Origin: Lepiota brunneoincarnata
Taxonomy: Eukaryota; Basidiomycota; Agaricomycetes; Agaricales; Agaricaceae
DNA length: 64,000 nucleotides
Assembly (NCBI GenBank): GCA_023014365.1
Contig: JAEBUN010000021.1
Location: 186,001-250,000, forward strand
Reading direction: 5' to 3'
The notes under the pieces: model-generated
Seen by the model: only the letters and a program-made list of their open reading frames with translations
Database searches by the model: none
What the model was told of the DNA's origin: nothing
Translations under genes and position numbers: made by a program
In this document: in pieces, positions 1 through 10,627 of the stretch
How positions within the stretch are numbered: position 1 is the stretch's first letter
How the letters are laid out: every line of letters begins with the position of its first letter

Positions 1-1184
1 GCCTTGGCAGGAAGTGGAATATTCAGGACGGAGCGAAGTCTCTGGAGGCTTGCATAGAATGTGGAGGGTTCAAGAAAGAAGAAGTTGGCAATAGTTTGCG
101 CGGGTGGAAACTTGTCAAGCAGAACAGGGATGGATAGAATGCGAAGCACAGTGAGAAGGAAGTTCCGAGGTACATTATCGAGTATTCCATGATACAGAAC
201 CTCAAGGGGGTCAAACGGGTTTCCATCCTCTCCAGTCAGTTTCCCCTGCAGAAACTCGAGACATTTGTCAAGCTGAATTATAGGGTCTTCGTCATCAATA
301 AACCACAATAAAATGGTAGCAAACTGCATGTGCCCCGACGTGGCAGAGTTGATTGCCAGGAACTGTGCCTTTGTTGGCCATTCAATGCCTTCTATGAACA
401 TGTCACTATACTTGTCACGAATGGCCTGGAAGCCATGTCGGAGTACGACTGAGACATCCTTGCAGCCTTCCTGGGTATTGAGAGGGAGTTCCTTGCACCA
501 TATTTTGATTGTGGGATCGAGCTTGTCAAATGACGATATAATCAGCCATTCTGGGTGGCTGACAACGATCCAGACAAAGGGAAGGCCTCGGGCCTTTAAT
601 GCAGAGGCAAAGGGTGCGATGATGTGAATGAACTCCTGCTGGGCCTCGTCTGTGCAACATTTGTCAAGACCGTCCAAGAGGATGAGTATTGGGGGCTGAA
701 CACCATTTGGGGCATGGATTATGAAAGTATGAGAGAGTTCGTCAATCAGTCGCCGGAATTGAATGGGTGGTGATTTTTCCAAAATTGTATGATCTGCATT
801 GAGGAGTGAGGCAACAGCCCAACGATATGTGGGATTTGTGAGTGCCAGTTGGTGAATGAGAGATGGAATGATGCGATTGGGATCATCACATTTATTGGCT
901 CTCAACAAAAAGAGTGCCGCTCCAAGCCAGCCTTTCATACCGCAAAGCTCTGCAATGCTCTGCGCAACTGTGGATTTACTGACCCCTGCTGAGCCCCAGA
1001 GCCACCGCAACGATTGTTCTTGATCCATGTCTAGAAGCCATGCCATGATCTTTGCTCTCAGCTGCACATACGTTTCAGGGTGACAGAAGGGAGCATGGTG
1101 ATGACAAGCCAAAGAATCAAATGTTCCTTCCACAATGGCTTTCTTTTCAAGGAGTCTCATTGCTGTTGTGTGTTGATCAGTCAT
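1..1184 (-). CDS. Partial NACHT-domain STAND NTPase copy, degenerate NTPase motifs
   Basis: An open frame runs from an ATG at 1184 (protein MTDQHTTAM...) to the left window edge without a stop. It is collinear, with no net indel, with 8017-9200 of the intact NACHT gene at 5809-9393. By family it should be a nucleotide-binding switch protein of the fungal NLR type. The Walker A loop reads GSAGVSKST where the intact copy has GSAGVGKSA, and the Walker B region reads LLDGLDKC where the intact copy has LLDGLDEC, so nucleotide handling is probably impaired. Homology with the intact copy stops at 1226, so the short N-terminal exon of the intact gene (9286-9393) is missing here. Many differences are CG to TG or CA. 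I infer a truncated, decaying paralogue; the 3' part lies outside the window. Confidence 0.7.
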   Translation of the reverse strand, partial: MTDQHTTAMRLLEKKAIVEGTFDSLACHHHAPFCHPETYVQLRAKIMAWLLDMDQEQSLRWLWGSAGVSKSTVAQSIAELCGMKGWLGAALFLLRANKCDDPNRIIPSLIHQLALTNPTYRWAVASLLNADHTILEKSPPIQFRRLIDELSHTFIIHAPNGVQPPILILLDGLDKCCTDEAQQEFIHIIAPFASALKARGLPFVWIVVSHPEWLIISSFDKLDPTIKIWCKELPLNTQEGCKDVSVVLRHGFQAIRDKYSDMFIEGIEWPTKAQFLAINSATSGHMQFATILLWFIDDEDPIIQLDKCLEFLQGKLTGEDGNPFDPLEVLYHGILDNVPRNFLLTVLRILSIPVLLDKFPPAQTIANFFFLEPSTFYASLQRLRSVLNIPLPAK

Positions 1185-1229
1185 GAACCTTTGCTCCAAA
1201 CTACATGGATAAGGTACCGTTAGACTGTT

Positions 1230-1607
1230 ATGAACAGTCTGGACCAAGAGGAACAAGAGCAATTATTCAACTTTACAAGATGGGTACAGGAAACCACAGA
1301 CCAGTTGCAAGCACAGGAATATGAAGACGAAGAAGGGGAATATTACAATGCCATGCAGGACTTGGCAAGAGAAGCAGGAATGGAGATAACTCTGGAGGAT
1401 ATTCTGGAATACCCCAAGGATGAAGAAGATAGCCATGGATCAACCAATCCAACCTCTGATACGGATGGAAGCACCAAGAGAATGGAGAGCGAGAATGGAA
1501 GAGAATCCATGGAGATAGAATTGGGAGAAGAGAATTATAAGTCAGAGGAAAGTGATGGAACATTGCACAGCAGTGGAATGGAGAATGAGAACACTGACTC
1601 ATTGTAA
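1230..1607 (+). CDS. Hypothetical acidic protein, 125 aa
   Basis: An ATG-to-TAA frame begins just outside the point where homology between the two NACHT copies ends (1226). The product is acidic, rich in Glu, Asp, Ser and Gln, with a helical N-terminal half and a low-complexity Ser/Glu tail. No domain is recognised. Its place at the breakpoint and next to a Tc1 insertion suggests it belongs to inserted, possibly transposon-derived, DNA. The opposite-strand frame at 1273-1632 is compositional and less convincing. It may be an exon of a longer gene or a chance frame. Confidence 0.3.
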   Translation: MNSLDQEEQEQLFNFTRWVQETTDQLQAQEYEDEEGEYYNAMQDLAREAGMEITLEDILEYPKDEEDSHGSTNPTSDTDGSTKRMESENGRESMEIELGEENYKSEESDGTLHSSGMENENTDSL

Positions 1608-1724
1608 GATATAAATAACAGTAGGATGCCATCAGCTAGGATGCACATCATGGTCAAGACTGCGTAGGACAAGTAGAACAGCCCAATAACCTATAACAAG
1701 TATATAGTATCTCATAGGTATATA

Positions 1725-1934
1725 CAGTGACCCACAAAACCGTTCCAATGTTTTGTACTTTTGACTTAAAGTAGTAATAGCTCAGTAAATAAAATAGCCA
1801 TATTTGTGAATATATTTATAAACATAGCCAAATATGTCATATCTGACTGTGCAAAGTTGCGTCATGTAATACTTCCAAATTAGGCAATTATGAATTTTGT
1901 AATCATTTTAAGTCATTGGAACGGTTTTGTCAAT
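1725..1934 (+). repeat. Left 210-bp terminal inverted repeat of the Tc1 element
   Basis: It pairs with 3121-3330 in inverse orientation. The outer end carries CAAAACCGTTCCAATG and the inner end carries the same motif inverted (CATTGGAACGGTTTTG), so the repeat could fold on itself. In related IR/DR elements such motifs are the two transposase binding sites, but there they are direct repeats; here they face each other. Confidence 0.9.
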
Positions 1935-1964
1935 GACATATTATACTAGGCTATCCTATTATTT

Positions 1965-2981
1965 CTAGTACTTAGAGTAGCCCCCCCTGGCTTTGAGTAC
2001 AGCTGCTACTCTTCTAGGCATACTTTCAATTAACTTCTGACACTCAGAAGCTGGAATAGCATCCCACTCCTTTTCTACCCTCTGCCACAACTCCTCCATA
2101 CCCTTGGGAGGAGATTCATACTCTCCCAACTTTCTCTTCACATATTCCCATAAGTGTTCAATGGGATTGAGGTCAGGTGACTGTGCTGGCCAGGTTAGGA
2201 GCCTAAAATGATTTTTTTGAAACCATTCTTTGGCCAGTGTACTCTTGTGTTTGGGGTCATTATCTTGCTGAAAGATAATATCTCAGGGTTTAAGCTTGTA
2301 CCACCGGAGACTCTTCTTCAAATCTTCCTCCAAAATTTGCACAAACAACTCTGCATCCATCCTTCCATCAATCCTCACTGCATAGCCTGGGCCATCCCAC
2401 AGCATACAGCCCCAAACCATCACTGATCCTCCTCCATACTTCAGAGTTCCCTTGACCAATCTTTCACTAAGCCCCTCTCCCTTCTTTTTCCATCCCCACT
2501 TCCTCCCATCTGACCCCAAACAATTAATTTTGGTCTCATCAGACCATACAACCAGCTTCCAGTCCTCCACAGTCCAATGCTGGTGTGTCAGAGCAAAATC
2601 CAGCCTAGCCCTCCTATGCTTGTCAGAGAGTAAAGGCTTTTTTTGCTTGACTACAGCCTTCATTCCTGCCTGTTTGAGATGCCTTGCTACAGTCTGTGAA
2701 GAGACTGATGTCCCAATGATGGGAGCAAGAGATTTGGCTATATCTACAGCAGTTTCAGCCTTGCCAGCAGAGATAAGATGGATAGCATGCCGAATATTAG
2801 TGGTAGAGAGTTTTGAAGGACGTCCTCCAAGTGATTTAGTAAGGCTGGAACAATTTTTAGAGGCTAGCCTGGATATGGTACTGCGCCCAACACCAGTAAT
2901 TGCCTCAATTTTAGTATAGGAATGATGAGAATTTAGCAAAGAGAGGATGGTTTGCTTTAGAGTAGAAGATAATGGCTTCAT
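1965..2981 (-). pseudogene. Tc1-type transposase, one in-frame stop
   Basis: The frame starts at an ATG at 2981 and encodes 338 codons plus a TAG at 1965-1967, the normal length for Tc1 transposases. An N-terminal helix-turn-helix region (about residues 1-110) precedes the DDE domain. Visible catalytic residues are Asp148 in VVWSDETK, Asp240 in FQQDNDPKH and Glu275 in SPDLNPIEHLW, with 34 residues between the last two, hence DD34E. A TGA at 2283-2285 (codon 233) interrupts the frame between the first and second catalytic Asp; a CGA to TGA change at a CpG would explain it. Everything after the stop stays in frame. The element therefore probably cannot make its own transposase unless the stop is read through. 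Confidence 0.9.
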
Positions 2982-3120
2982 GGTAGGTAGGGGGGTTGAG
3001 AATGATGGGACATGGCTGTCAGCACATCTATTTATATGTCAAAGACACGTGATCACATGATCTTGTTGATTCACAATCAACGGAGTCATGTGATTGCTTG
3101 GATTAGTATTAAAAATTACT

Positions 3121-3330
3121 ATTGACAAAACCGTTCCAATGACTTAAAATGCTTACAAAATTCATAATTGCCTAATTTAGAAGTATTACATAACGCGACT
3201 TTGCAGGGTCAGATATGACATATTTGGCTATGTTTATAAATATATTCACAAATTTAGCTATTTTATTTACTGAGCTATTACTACTTTAAGTCAAAAGTAC
3301 AAAACATTGGAACGGTTTTGTGGGTCACTG
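3121..3330 (-). repeat. Right 210-bp terminal inverted repeat of the Tc1 element
   Basis: Inverted partner of 1725-1934, same length, with scattered substitutions. It ends in GGGTCACTG directly before the TA target duplication at 3331-3332. Confidence 0.9.
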
Positions 3331-3554
3331 TAAGGCCTGTACAAGTAGAGATTAAAGCCTCAAGCTTTAAGCTTGTTAACAGTGGTCATTAACCCTCTCT
3401 GCCTTAACTTGGTGTGTTCCCTCGTTATCTCATTGAGCGCGATCCACTAAGCTCTGCAAGGCCAACCGTCTCAGACACCTTGTAGAGTGATTGAAGGCCA
3501 TCTCCAGTTATCCTCAGATACAGAAGGAGCATGGATCATAACACCTCAGCTATC

Positions 3555-4240
3555 CCAGCTATTGGGATGGCCAGGGGTTTGAGGTGTCAGTTTTGGTACC
3601 CCTATCCCAGTAGGCTCACATGCACAGCCTCAGCATTTGCTTGGATCTCAGCAATTTCTTACCCTGCTACCTAACAGTGTTGAACCCCCATCAAGGCACA
3701 GTTGGAGAAAATTCGCTTCAGCATCTTTGGAGGTCCTTGTAAGGGGACTGGCGTCGTGTGCTTTGCATTGCGCCCCCCCTTACGCAAGGTACTTCTAGGG
3801 GCCTGTGGTTGGACGTCCGGGCTCGGCCTTCTTAGCCGATGCCCGATGCCCGAGCCCGGTCTCGGCCTTCGGCCACCCCCATCCCCGAGCCCGATCTGCG
3901 GGCGACTTCTATTATTAGTTGCTTGTCTATTGTTTGCGTACGTTATTACTGGTAGCTATCGTAGTGTCTGGTTACCCGGTCTGTGCGCAGACCACTATGT
4001 ATATATATAGCGTGGGTGGCGATTGTAATCGCCACCTGAATATCAACTTGGTTCCGGTGCCTTACTTCCCCTAACAGTCCTTCCCTTGAGCCAGAAGGCT
4101 GCGCCGTGCTTGCCCAAAACATTCTTATATTATTCCTGAGACCAAGGAATTTCATGTATCAACCTGATAGAGCTTTTGACCCAGAGAAACTTATTGCAGA
4201 ATTCAAGGGTAGAGTTCTCAATTGTTATTCAGACATGTAA
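3555..4240 (+). pseudogene. F-box family relic (3' part), split by a solo LTR
   Basis: Sequence on both sides of the LTR at 3738-4076 matches the 3' end of the plus-strand F-box family, for example 63,490-63,824. The left side carries the conserved VLVPLS motif followed by a TAG where other copies have a Gln codon. The right side carries the VLAQN...FPRL equivalent and ends at a TAA near 4238. Only the last third of the gene is recognisable, with several frame breaks. It is the westernmost of thirteen family copies and is CpG-poor. Confidence 0.75.
3738..4076 (+). mobile_element. Solo LTR (339 bp) with 5-bp target duplication GTCCT
   Basis: The element begins TGTAAGGGGA and ends TCCCCTAACA, a near-perfect short terminal inverted repeat of the TG...CA kind. 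It is flanked by GTCCT at 3733-3737 and 4077-4081. It contains a TATATATATA stretch near 3998, a likely LTR promoter, and several short palindromes. Flanking sequence rejoins into an F-box relic when the LTR and one target copy are removed. A 5-bp duplication fits Ty3/gypsy or Ty1/copia integrase; the superfamily cannot be decided from a solo LTR. Confidence 0.92.
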
Positions 4241-4917
4241 AATCATGTTAGTATACTATATGTACTTCAGCCTCCACCACAGGACAGTTACTCAATGTTA
4301 CATATGTAAGTCTATGATAGATAGTTTTTGAAGCCCTACAGGGCTCTGTTCCTAGGCAAGAACCAATCCAGTGATGACTTGTGGTTCCATGCTATGAGAC
4401 AATACCTAGTGAGTGTTGAAATCATCCCAAGAAGGTGAAGAATGACAACAGTGTATATTCAAGAGAGACAGCAATGGCAGGGCAAAGAGGGGGTAGGGAG
4501 GTAAATGAACAAGGTATGTATCTACTGGTAAACTCCATGTGCATATAGTCTACCCACAACATGACCTCCATGAGGCGGTCAGGGGCACTGGTGACTGGCA
4601 TTCTGCCAGTTTTCTGGAATTGCCTGTTCCAACAGTAAGATCAACCGTGTTTCCTCTAGGGGATCCCAGCTCCGGTGACAGGTATTTAAACTAATTGAGC
4701 ACTTCATGTTGATCAGTATAACAGCCTCAGGGAAGAGGACACACATTGAAGAAGTTCCCACGGTCTGTCCACTCCTCAGTCCCATTATCGCCATGAGATG
4801 CACAGGCGTCGCTGATGAGAAAATCCTACATTGCTCACCCCCCAATACATTCCCGTGCCCGAATTTATTGCTATTGTTGTCATGCATAGCATTCATAGTA
4901 GAAGACATTCATCAATC
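4241..4917. other. Intergenic or relic sequence between two solo LTRs
   Basis: No convincing gene. A minus-strand open frame at 4579-4908 shows no motif I recognise. Composition resembles the flanking repeat-rich DNA. Confidence 0.4.
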
Positions 4918-4922
4918 CCAGC

Positions 4923-5414
4923 TGTAAGGGGACACCTCAGAGGCCTCAAAGGCACTCCTAACATGTCCCACACCCCCTTTACCCCTCAAAGCGTCCCCTT
5001 ACCCTCCAGCACACTATACCTTCCTCCCTTCAAACGCCAGAAGCCCCAGGATACCCAGAACAACCCAAGCACCCCATGAAGGTCCTCACAAGCCCTCCCT
5101 ATCCCCCTCCAGACTCCCTCTGACACTCCCTTGTCACCATATTCACTCCCTCCTTTCATCCTTCCTTATTCCTACATTAGCAGTGTTGGGACAGTTCGCT
5201 TCACCCCCCTATTCATTAATATTGCTTATATAAGTCATGTATATACACAGTTTTCGCCTGCAGGGGTCTCTTCATCCTATTCTCTTAGGATTCCCCTGCA
5301 GGTAAGCCCTCCACATGTACATACCTGGTCAATGACACTTAGGATTCCCCTGCAGGTTCGCCTCAGCTCCCCTCAGTTCCCCTGAGTTGCCTGGACTCCC
5401 AGGTTGCCCTAACA
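4923..5414 (+). mobile_element. Solo LTR (492 bp) with 5-bp target duplication CCAGC
   Basis: It begins TGTAAGGGGAC and ends GCCCTAACA, so its termini resemble those of the 3738-4076 LTR, but the interior is different and longer. It is flanked by CCAGC at 4918-4922 and 5415-5419. A TATATAAG box lies near 5226. The motif CTTAGGATTCCCCTGCAGGT occurs twice (about 5284 and 5338). The first half is strikingly pyrimidine-rich on the plus strand. It probably represents a related LTR family that shares integrase-recognised ends. Confidence 0.9.
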
Positions 5415-5419
5415 CCAGC

Positions 5420-5808
5420 CCCAACATTCTTTCTCTCGTCCACCAACATACATGGCATAGCCCCAGATAAGTTCTCACCAGTACTGCTAGCAGATGCTAC
5501 TTATGCAATGGGTTGAAGATGTAGAAAAACTTTAGTTGTCCTAGAACCATTGATCTCCGGAATGTGATTGATCAGCGAGGCGTGATTTCGGGGACCTTCG
5601 CAGAGGGCAAATCTTTCTGAGCCCGAGGCAACATTTTTTGCGCATCACCGAAATCACAAATGATTCATTTGGGTAGAGCATAAAAATATTGGATAAATCT
5701 GTTGAGGCATGCCAAAAAATCGACACAACAACTTAATTATTCCAGCTACATTGTAAGGCTCTTCAAAGGATTTTGGTTGGTTTCCTAATTAATATCCTTG
5801 CCTCTGTT
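5420..5808. other. Non-coding stretch, 3' flank of the NACHT gene
   Basis: No gene, repeat or RNA is seen. It probably holds the 3' untranslated region and terminator of the minus-strand NACHT gene that ends at 5809. Confidence 0.4.
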
Positions 5809-8800
5809 TCAAAAGCCTTCTGCTCCCTCATCGTTCTCTTCCTCCCAACCTTGTTCTTCATCCGTGCTCTCTCCCTCATATAGCTCCGGTTCATTATATG
5901 GAGTGACAGCAATCAGGCAAGAATGGGTGTTGATGCCTAGGAAGAAGATCTGATATCGGCTCTCCCGAGATGGTGCCATCTCAGGATTGCATAGGGATAT
6001 CACGTAGAGTTCAGATCCATATAACAGATCACCCTGGTAAAGTTTGTTGTATGAGTGGGAGTATACCACCTTTGACCATGATCTGAACTCACAAGCGGGA
6101 AAACAGCAGGTTGGTACTCGCAACCCATTTCTCTCCACTTGCTAAGCAGGTGGTGGTCAGCATCACAGTTTGGCTCGGTCCTGAAGAGCTTTCCAAATGC
6201 AGTTTGTTATCAATCAGAGTCAGTGTCTAAAACCAAGTCAATTTAAACGATAAACATACAGATATCTCAGCACTTAGATTAGCGAGAAATGTGAGATGGG
6301 CTGCAAAAGAGTTGTCCAGTATGCTTCCGCCAAGGCAACAAAACTGAATTCGCTCCAGCTGAGGAGTAATATCTCCTGTTCTCTGCACCATGTATAGGAC
6401 ATTCCAGCTAGCAATAAGCATATCGCTGACGGAGAAGGTATGTGAGGGACATTGCCTGTTGGAGAGGCTTGAGTTACCCCAGTCGATGCAAATGTTTGAT
6501 ACACTGAGCCAAGCACGTCCGCCAAGATTGACGTATGACTCCCATACATAGGGTGAACGGTTCCGAAACAAGGGAACGATAACGCCACACCGTTCTTCAT
6601 GGATGGGCACCAGGGCTAAATAGGATGTCTGGGGGTCCGTATTCGGGCAGGGTGGGTGCCATCTGAAGAGAAGAGGTGCCAACCACTGAAGAACTGTTTC
6701 AAGTCCGGCTGGATCTCCAGGCTGGTCCATATATAAGAGACGCCTTAACTCCTTTGTACGGAGCACACAGGGGTACGAGCGTGGGGACGTCATCGCGGAA
6801 TTCATGCATATAAGAAATGCGAGGACCTGCTCCGCCGTAAACCGAAGGTCAGGCGGAACGGCGGAGAGGGCAAGTTGGTAAAGCTCCTGCACAACAATGA
6901 CTGGATATTCGAGCTCAAACCCCTCAAAGTTGCGAGACAGGATATCAATGATGGCATCGAGGCGAGCCTTGGGATTATGATATTTGGGATCCGCTACTAA
7001 AGCAATGATCTTGCATGCGAGACTGAACTCGTCGATGAATTCAAGTCCTATGTCAAGTCCTGTGTCATCTATGGGGAAACCGATATTTTCCAGGAGGTAG
7101 AAGTTGTTCAGGAGGTGCAGAGCGCTATCAGATGGCCACGGGGATTCGGAAGTGGTGGTGATAGAATACATCTCTCGGACATCCCGGAAGGCCGCTTCAT
7201 AGTAAGTGGCCCTCTCAAACAGATAGGGGTAGACAATGACAAAGGTGGCACGTTCTTGATAACCTAGGAAGAAGTACGCCAATTCCGGGCGCCACAGAAT
7301 GCTCTCTGTGATTTGGTAGGCATCCTCATCATTAAATTGATCCTTGGGAGAGCAAAAGATGAAGCTCCAATCGGTGGCACGAGCGGAATGCAAGTCAAAT
7401 GACTTCACCGTACGCCACCCCCGAACCAGGGGAGTATAACGTTCGAGAAGATGGTGATCTGTTGAAGACACCGGCGTGGTTCGAAAAATCCTGTCTTTGT
7501 TTGGGCTCGCTTCCTCGGATTGCTACAGCTGTTGTAAGTCAAGACGGCACGCTAATAGCTAAATAACGTACACCGTAAGCTAGCCTGCAAATTAGTTTTA
7601 TTAGAGAGTGACGCCCCACTGCGGAATGGCTATATCTTCGAGGCAGGTGGTTGAATGGGAACTGAGATAGCTCGCTCCAAAATTCGGTTTTCTCAGCGCG
7701 ATCAAACAAGTTACACCAAAGGTCTACGAGGCGATGGGACATCCGCTCAGTGATGAACGAATACAATGAGTCAGACAACCAAGGAATAATGTCTAACCAA
7801 AGCCAAGTGAGACCAATGATGTGGGGCTTTCAAATATATTTACCTGACACGTCCCTAGTATCTTTTTTCTCCCCGAAAATCTTGAGCCATCTGACACAAT
7901 TCTTTCGAATGTCACTGAGGGCGTCTTCTTCGGTAACGCCATAGTCTCCATTCCGGTAAACACTCTTTATGTAGTCACGAAAGGTTGCATGCTGGAAAGA
8001 AACTGCCTCCTCTGAGGCCTTGGCAGGAGGTGGAATATTCAGGACAGAGCGAAGTCTCCGGAGGCTTGCATAGAACGTAGAGGGTTCAAGGAAGAAGAAG
8101 TTGGCAATAGTTTGCGCGGTTAGGTCCTCGTCAAGCAGAACATGGAGGGATAGGATACGAAGCACAGTGGGAAGGAAATTCCGAGGTACATTATCGAGTA
8201 TTCCACGATACAGAACCTCAAGGGGGTCAAAGGGGTTTCCATCCTCTCGAGTGAGTTTCCCCTGCAGAAACTTGAGACATTTGTCAAGCTGAGTCGTAGG
8301 GTCTTCGTCGTCAACAAACCGCAACAGAATGGTAGCAAACTGCATGTGCCCAGACGCGGCGGAGTTGATTACCAGGAACTGTGCCTTTGTTGGCCATTCA
8401 ACGCCTTCTATGAACATGTCACTATACTTGTCGCGAATGCCCTGGAAGCCGTGACGGAGTACGACTGAGACATCTTTGCGGCCTTGCTGGGTATTGAGAG
8501 GGAGTTCCTTGCGCCATATTTTGATCGCGGGATCGAGCTTGTCAACTGATGAAATAATCGGCCATTCTGGGCGGCTGGCAATGATCCAGACAAAGGGAAG
8601 ACTTCGAGCCTTGGACATAGAGGCAAAGGATGCAATAATGTGAATGAACTCTCGCTGGGCCTCGTCTGTGCGACATTCGTCGAGACCATCCAACAGGATG
8701 AGTATTGGAGGCCGAGGACTGTTTGGGGCGTGGACTATGAAAGCATGAGAGAGTTCGTCAATCAGTCGCCGGAATTGAACGGGTGGTGACTTCTCCAAAA

Positions 8801-9393
8801 TTGTATTATCTGCATTGAGGAGTAAGGCAACGGCCTGACGATATGTGGGATTTGTGAGTGCCAGTTGGTGAACGAGAGACGGAATGATGCGATTGGGATC
8901 ATCACGTTTATTGGCTCTCGACAAAAAGAGCGCCGCTCCAAGCCAGCCCCTCGTACCGCAAAACTCTGCAATGCTCTGTGCGACTGCGGATTTCCCAACC
9001 CCTGCTGAGCCCCAGAGCCAAAGCAGCGATTGTTCTCGGTCCATGTCTAAAAGCCATGCTGTGATCTTTTTTCGCAGTTGCACGCGTGTTTCGGGGTGAC
9101 AGAAGGGAGCATGGTGATGGCGAGCCAAAGAATCGAAGGTTCCTTCCACAATGGCTTTCTTTTCAAGAAGTCTCATCGCTGTTGTACATTGATCAGTCAT
9201 GGTCTTTCGCTCTGTAATACATGGATAGTGTACCGTTAGACTCAACTCCGGAGTTGCTCATATTATGGTTATGGTTGACTATTACCGCTTTTTTAATGGC
9301 GAAGTGGTGTGCACCAGAGAAGAATGAACCCGCATTACAGATCGCCGGAGCCGGCCCAACGACACTCGGAAATATCCTTGGTTCTGCCACCAT
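5809..9393 (-). CDS. NACHT-domain STAND NTPase (fungal NLR-like), 5 exons, about 1,096 aa
   Basis: Proposed exons are 9286-9393, 7844-9209, 7572-7792, 6260-7522 and 5809-6141; all junctions are GT-AG and phases agree. The short first exon carries the motif SFFSGAHHF, typical of N-termini in basidiomycete NACHT proteins. Exon 2 holds the NTPase: Walker A GSAGVGKSA and Walker B ILILLDGLDEC, followed by the conserved FLSRA and ASRPEW segments. About 540 residues after the NACHT region form no domain I recognise; there are no obvious WD40, ankyrin or TPR repeats, and the last 25 residues are strongly acidic. The family acts as cytoplasmic nucleotide-dependent switches in fungal self/non-self recognition and cell death; that role is inferred here. 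The ATG at 9200 is an alternative start if the first exon is wrong. Confidence 0.8.
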
Positions 9394-10627
9394 GCTACGG
9401 CGTCAATTATGTTACATTCGCAAATCGATTTACCGACCTCGAGGCATGATATCTGGGCCGATTCCTATGGATTCCTCTGGACCGGCAAGTGGTATGCCTT
9501 ACTCTTCCATTGAGCTACGATTAGCTTGATAAAAATGAGGCCCACCCACCGCCACAATCGTTCACTTGAGCTGATCCCTCGTTTCCAGTAAATCTCTCCC
9601 CGTCTTCCCCGAAACCTGATGCAGGTATGCCGTCCCGTTCCCGACCGGGTCTTGGATTGATGGAATGATAAAAGACTCCAGAGAGTTCTGCGATTTGCTC
9701 TGAGGCATATTTGATGAGCTGCGAAGTCAGTAAATAGGACTCGATTGGCATGACGGAGAGAGAGGAAGAGGTGGTAAATGTGGAATCAGAGTGGCTCTGC
9801 GGTTTCTTCAATCGGCAAATCCCATTTGGAGAGAAGGGCGGTGGAACATGGGTGCTGTGTATGGGAACTATTGATGTCAACAGCTTTTATACCCCGTGCG
9901 CAAGAGAACAAAGCGGTTCTTCTCAACTGGCCCGCACCTGCAGAATTCCTTTACACATACATCACGAAAGCCCAGTGAACCTTTTGAGTCTGACCGGGAG
10001 GGGCCAGTCAAAGGCCACAGAAACGTGCAGAGCGAGAGAATGCTAGGGTGATCAAGCGATTGGACATGATGCTTATAGCTATTACATTGAATCCCTGCTA
10101 ATGCACAATACCTTTGCGTGACGGACTGGCCGCCTTTGAGACACAGGCAAAATCGGCCGGTGATTCATCAATGGTCGCATGCTGATGATAATTGTCATTC
10201 GACCTCTTACATCTGGCACCTGGATACTCTGCGTCATCGCGTATCTCATGCCCCGAGTGCCTGCCAATCGGCATGTGATGGGAGAACCTCAGGCAGATGT
10301 CCCCACGACCTGTGCCGATCTGTGTTCACACTGGACTGGGCCTCGTACAAGGAGAAGGAGCTAACGGAGGAGGTAATTTGGGGAGCAGAGGGAAGCTTTC
10401 AGAGGACCGTCCTCAGAGATTACATTGGCTCTAGGACTTACAAAACTGAGCGCTCATTTGAGCTGCTCGCTCCGGCTTTCCATCCCTAGCTAATTCCTGG
10501 GTGCTGTGCAAAAATAGAAGTTCCAGTGAATCCACAGCGTGAATGAAGTGCCAAATAGGATGAGCATGAGCCGTTATCGCCAGTAAACGAAAGAACCACA
10601 AGTTGGTAAAGGGTATGCATATACGAG
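9394..10627. other. Intergenic region with a faint family-X-like fragment
   Basis: No full gene is supported. A short stretch at about 10,325-10,400 resembles 14,824-14,900 (the peptide WASYKEKEL versus WTSYKKEIS), upstream of a family X relic, so it may be a remnant of the same kind of DNA. The upstream part is presumably the promoter of the minus-strand NACHT gene. Confidence 0.4.

Larger units (their letters stand above)
1725..3330 (-). mobile_element. Tc1/mariner-superfamily DNA transposon (DD34E), 1,606 bp
   Basis: Both ends carry a 210-bp terminal inverted repeat. The element is bounded by TA dinucleotides at 1723-1724 and 3331-3332, the target duplication expected for Tc1/mariner. It encodes a single transposase on the minus strand with a DD34E catalytic triad. 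The ends read CAGTGACCCACAAAACCG at the left and its complement at the right. The coding frame is damaged only by one nonsense codon, which suggests a recent insertion or recent inactivation. The TIRs are far longer than the usual 20-60 bp and each contains a second, inverted copy of its terminal motif. Confidence 0.95.

Noticed and set aside
7539..7778. Small separate gene suggested by an open frame
   Set aside because: Its apparent start is TTG, and the frame joins in phase to the NACHT exons on both sides through GT-AG introns.
9221..9529. Plus-strand 102-codon frame with a hydrophobic N-terminus
   Set aside because: It overlaps the first exon of the minus-strand NACHT gene in reverse and shows no domain or exon partner.
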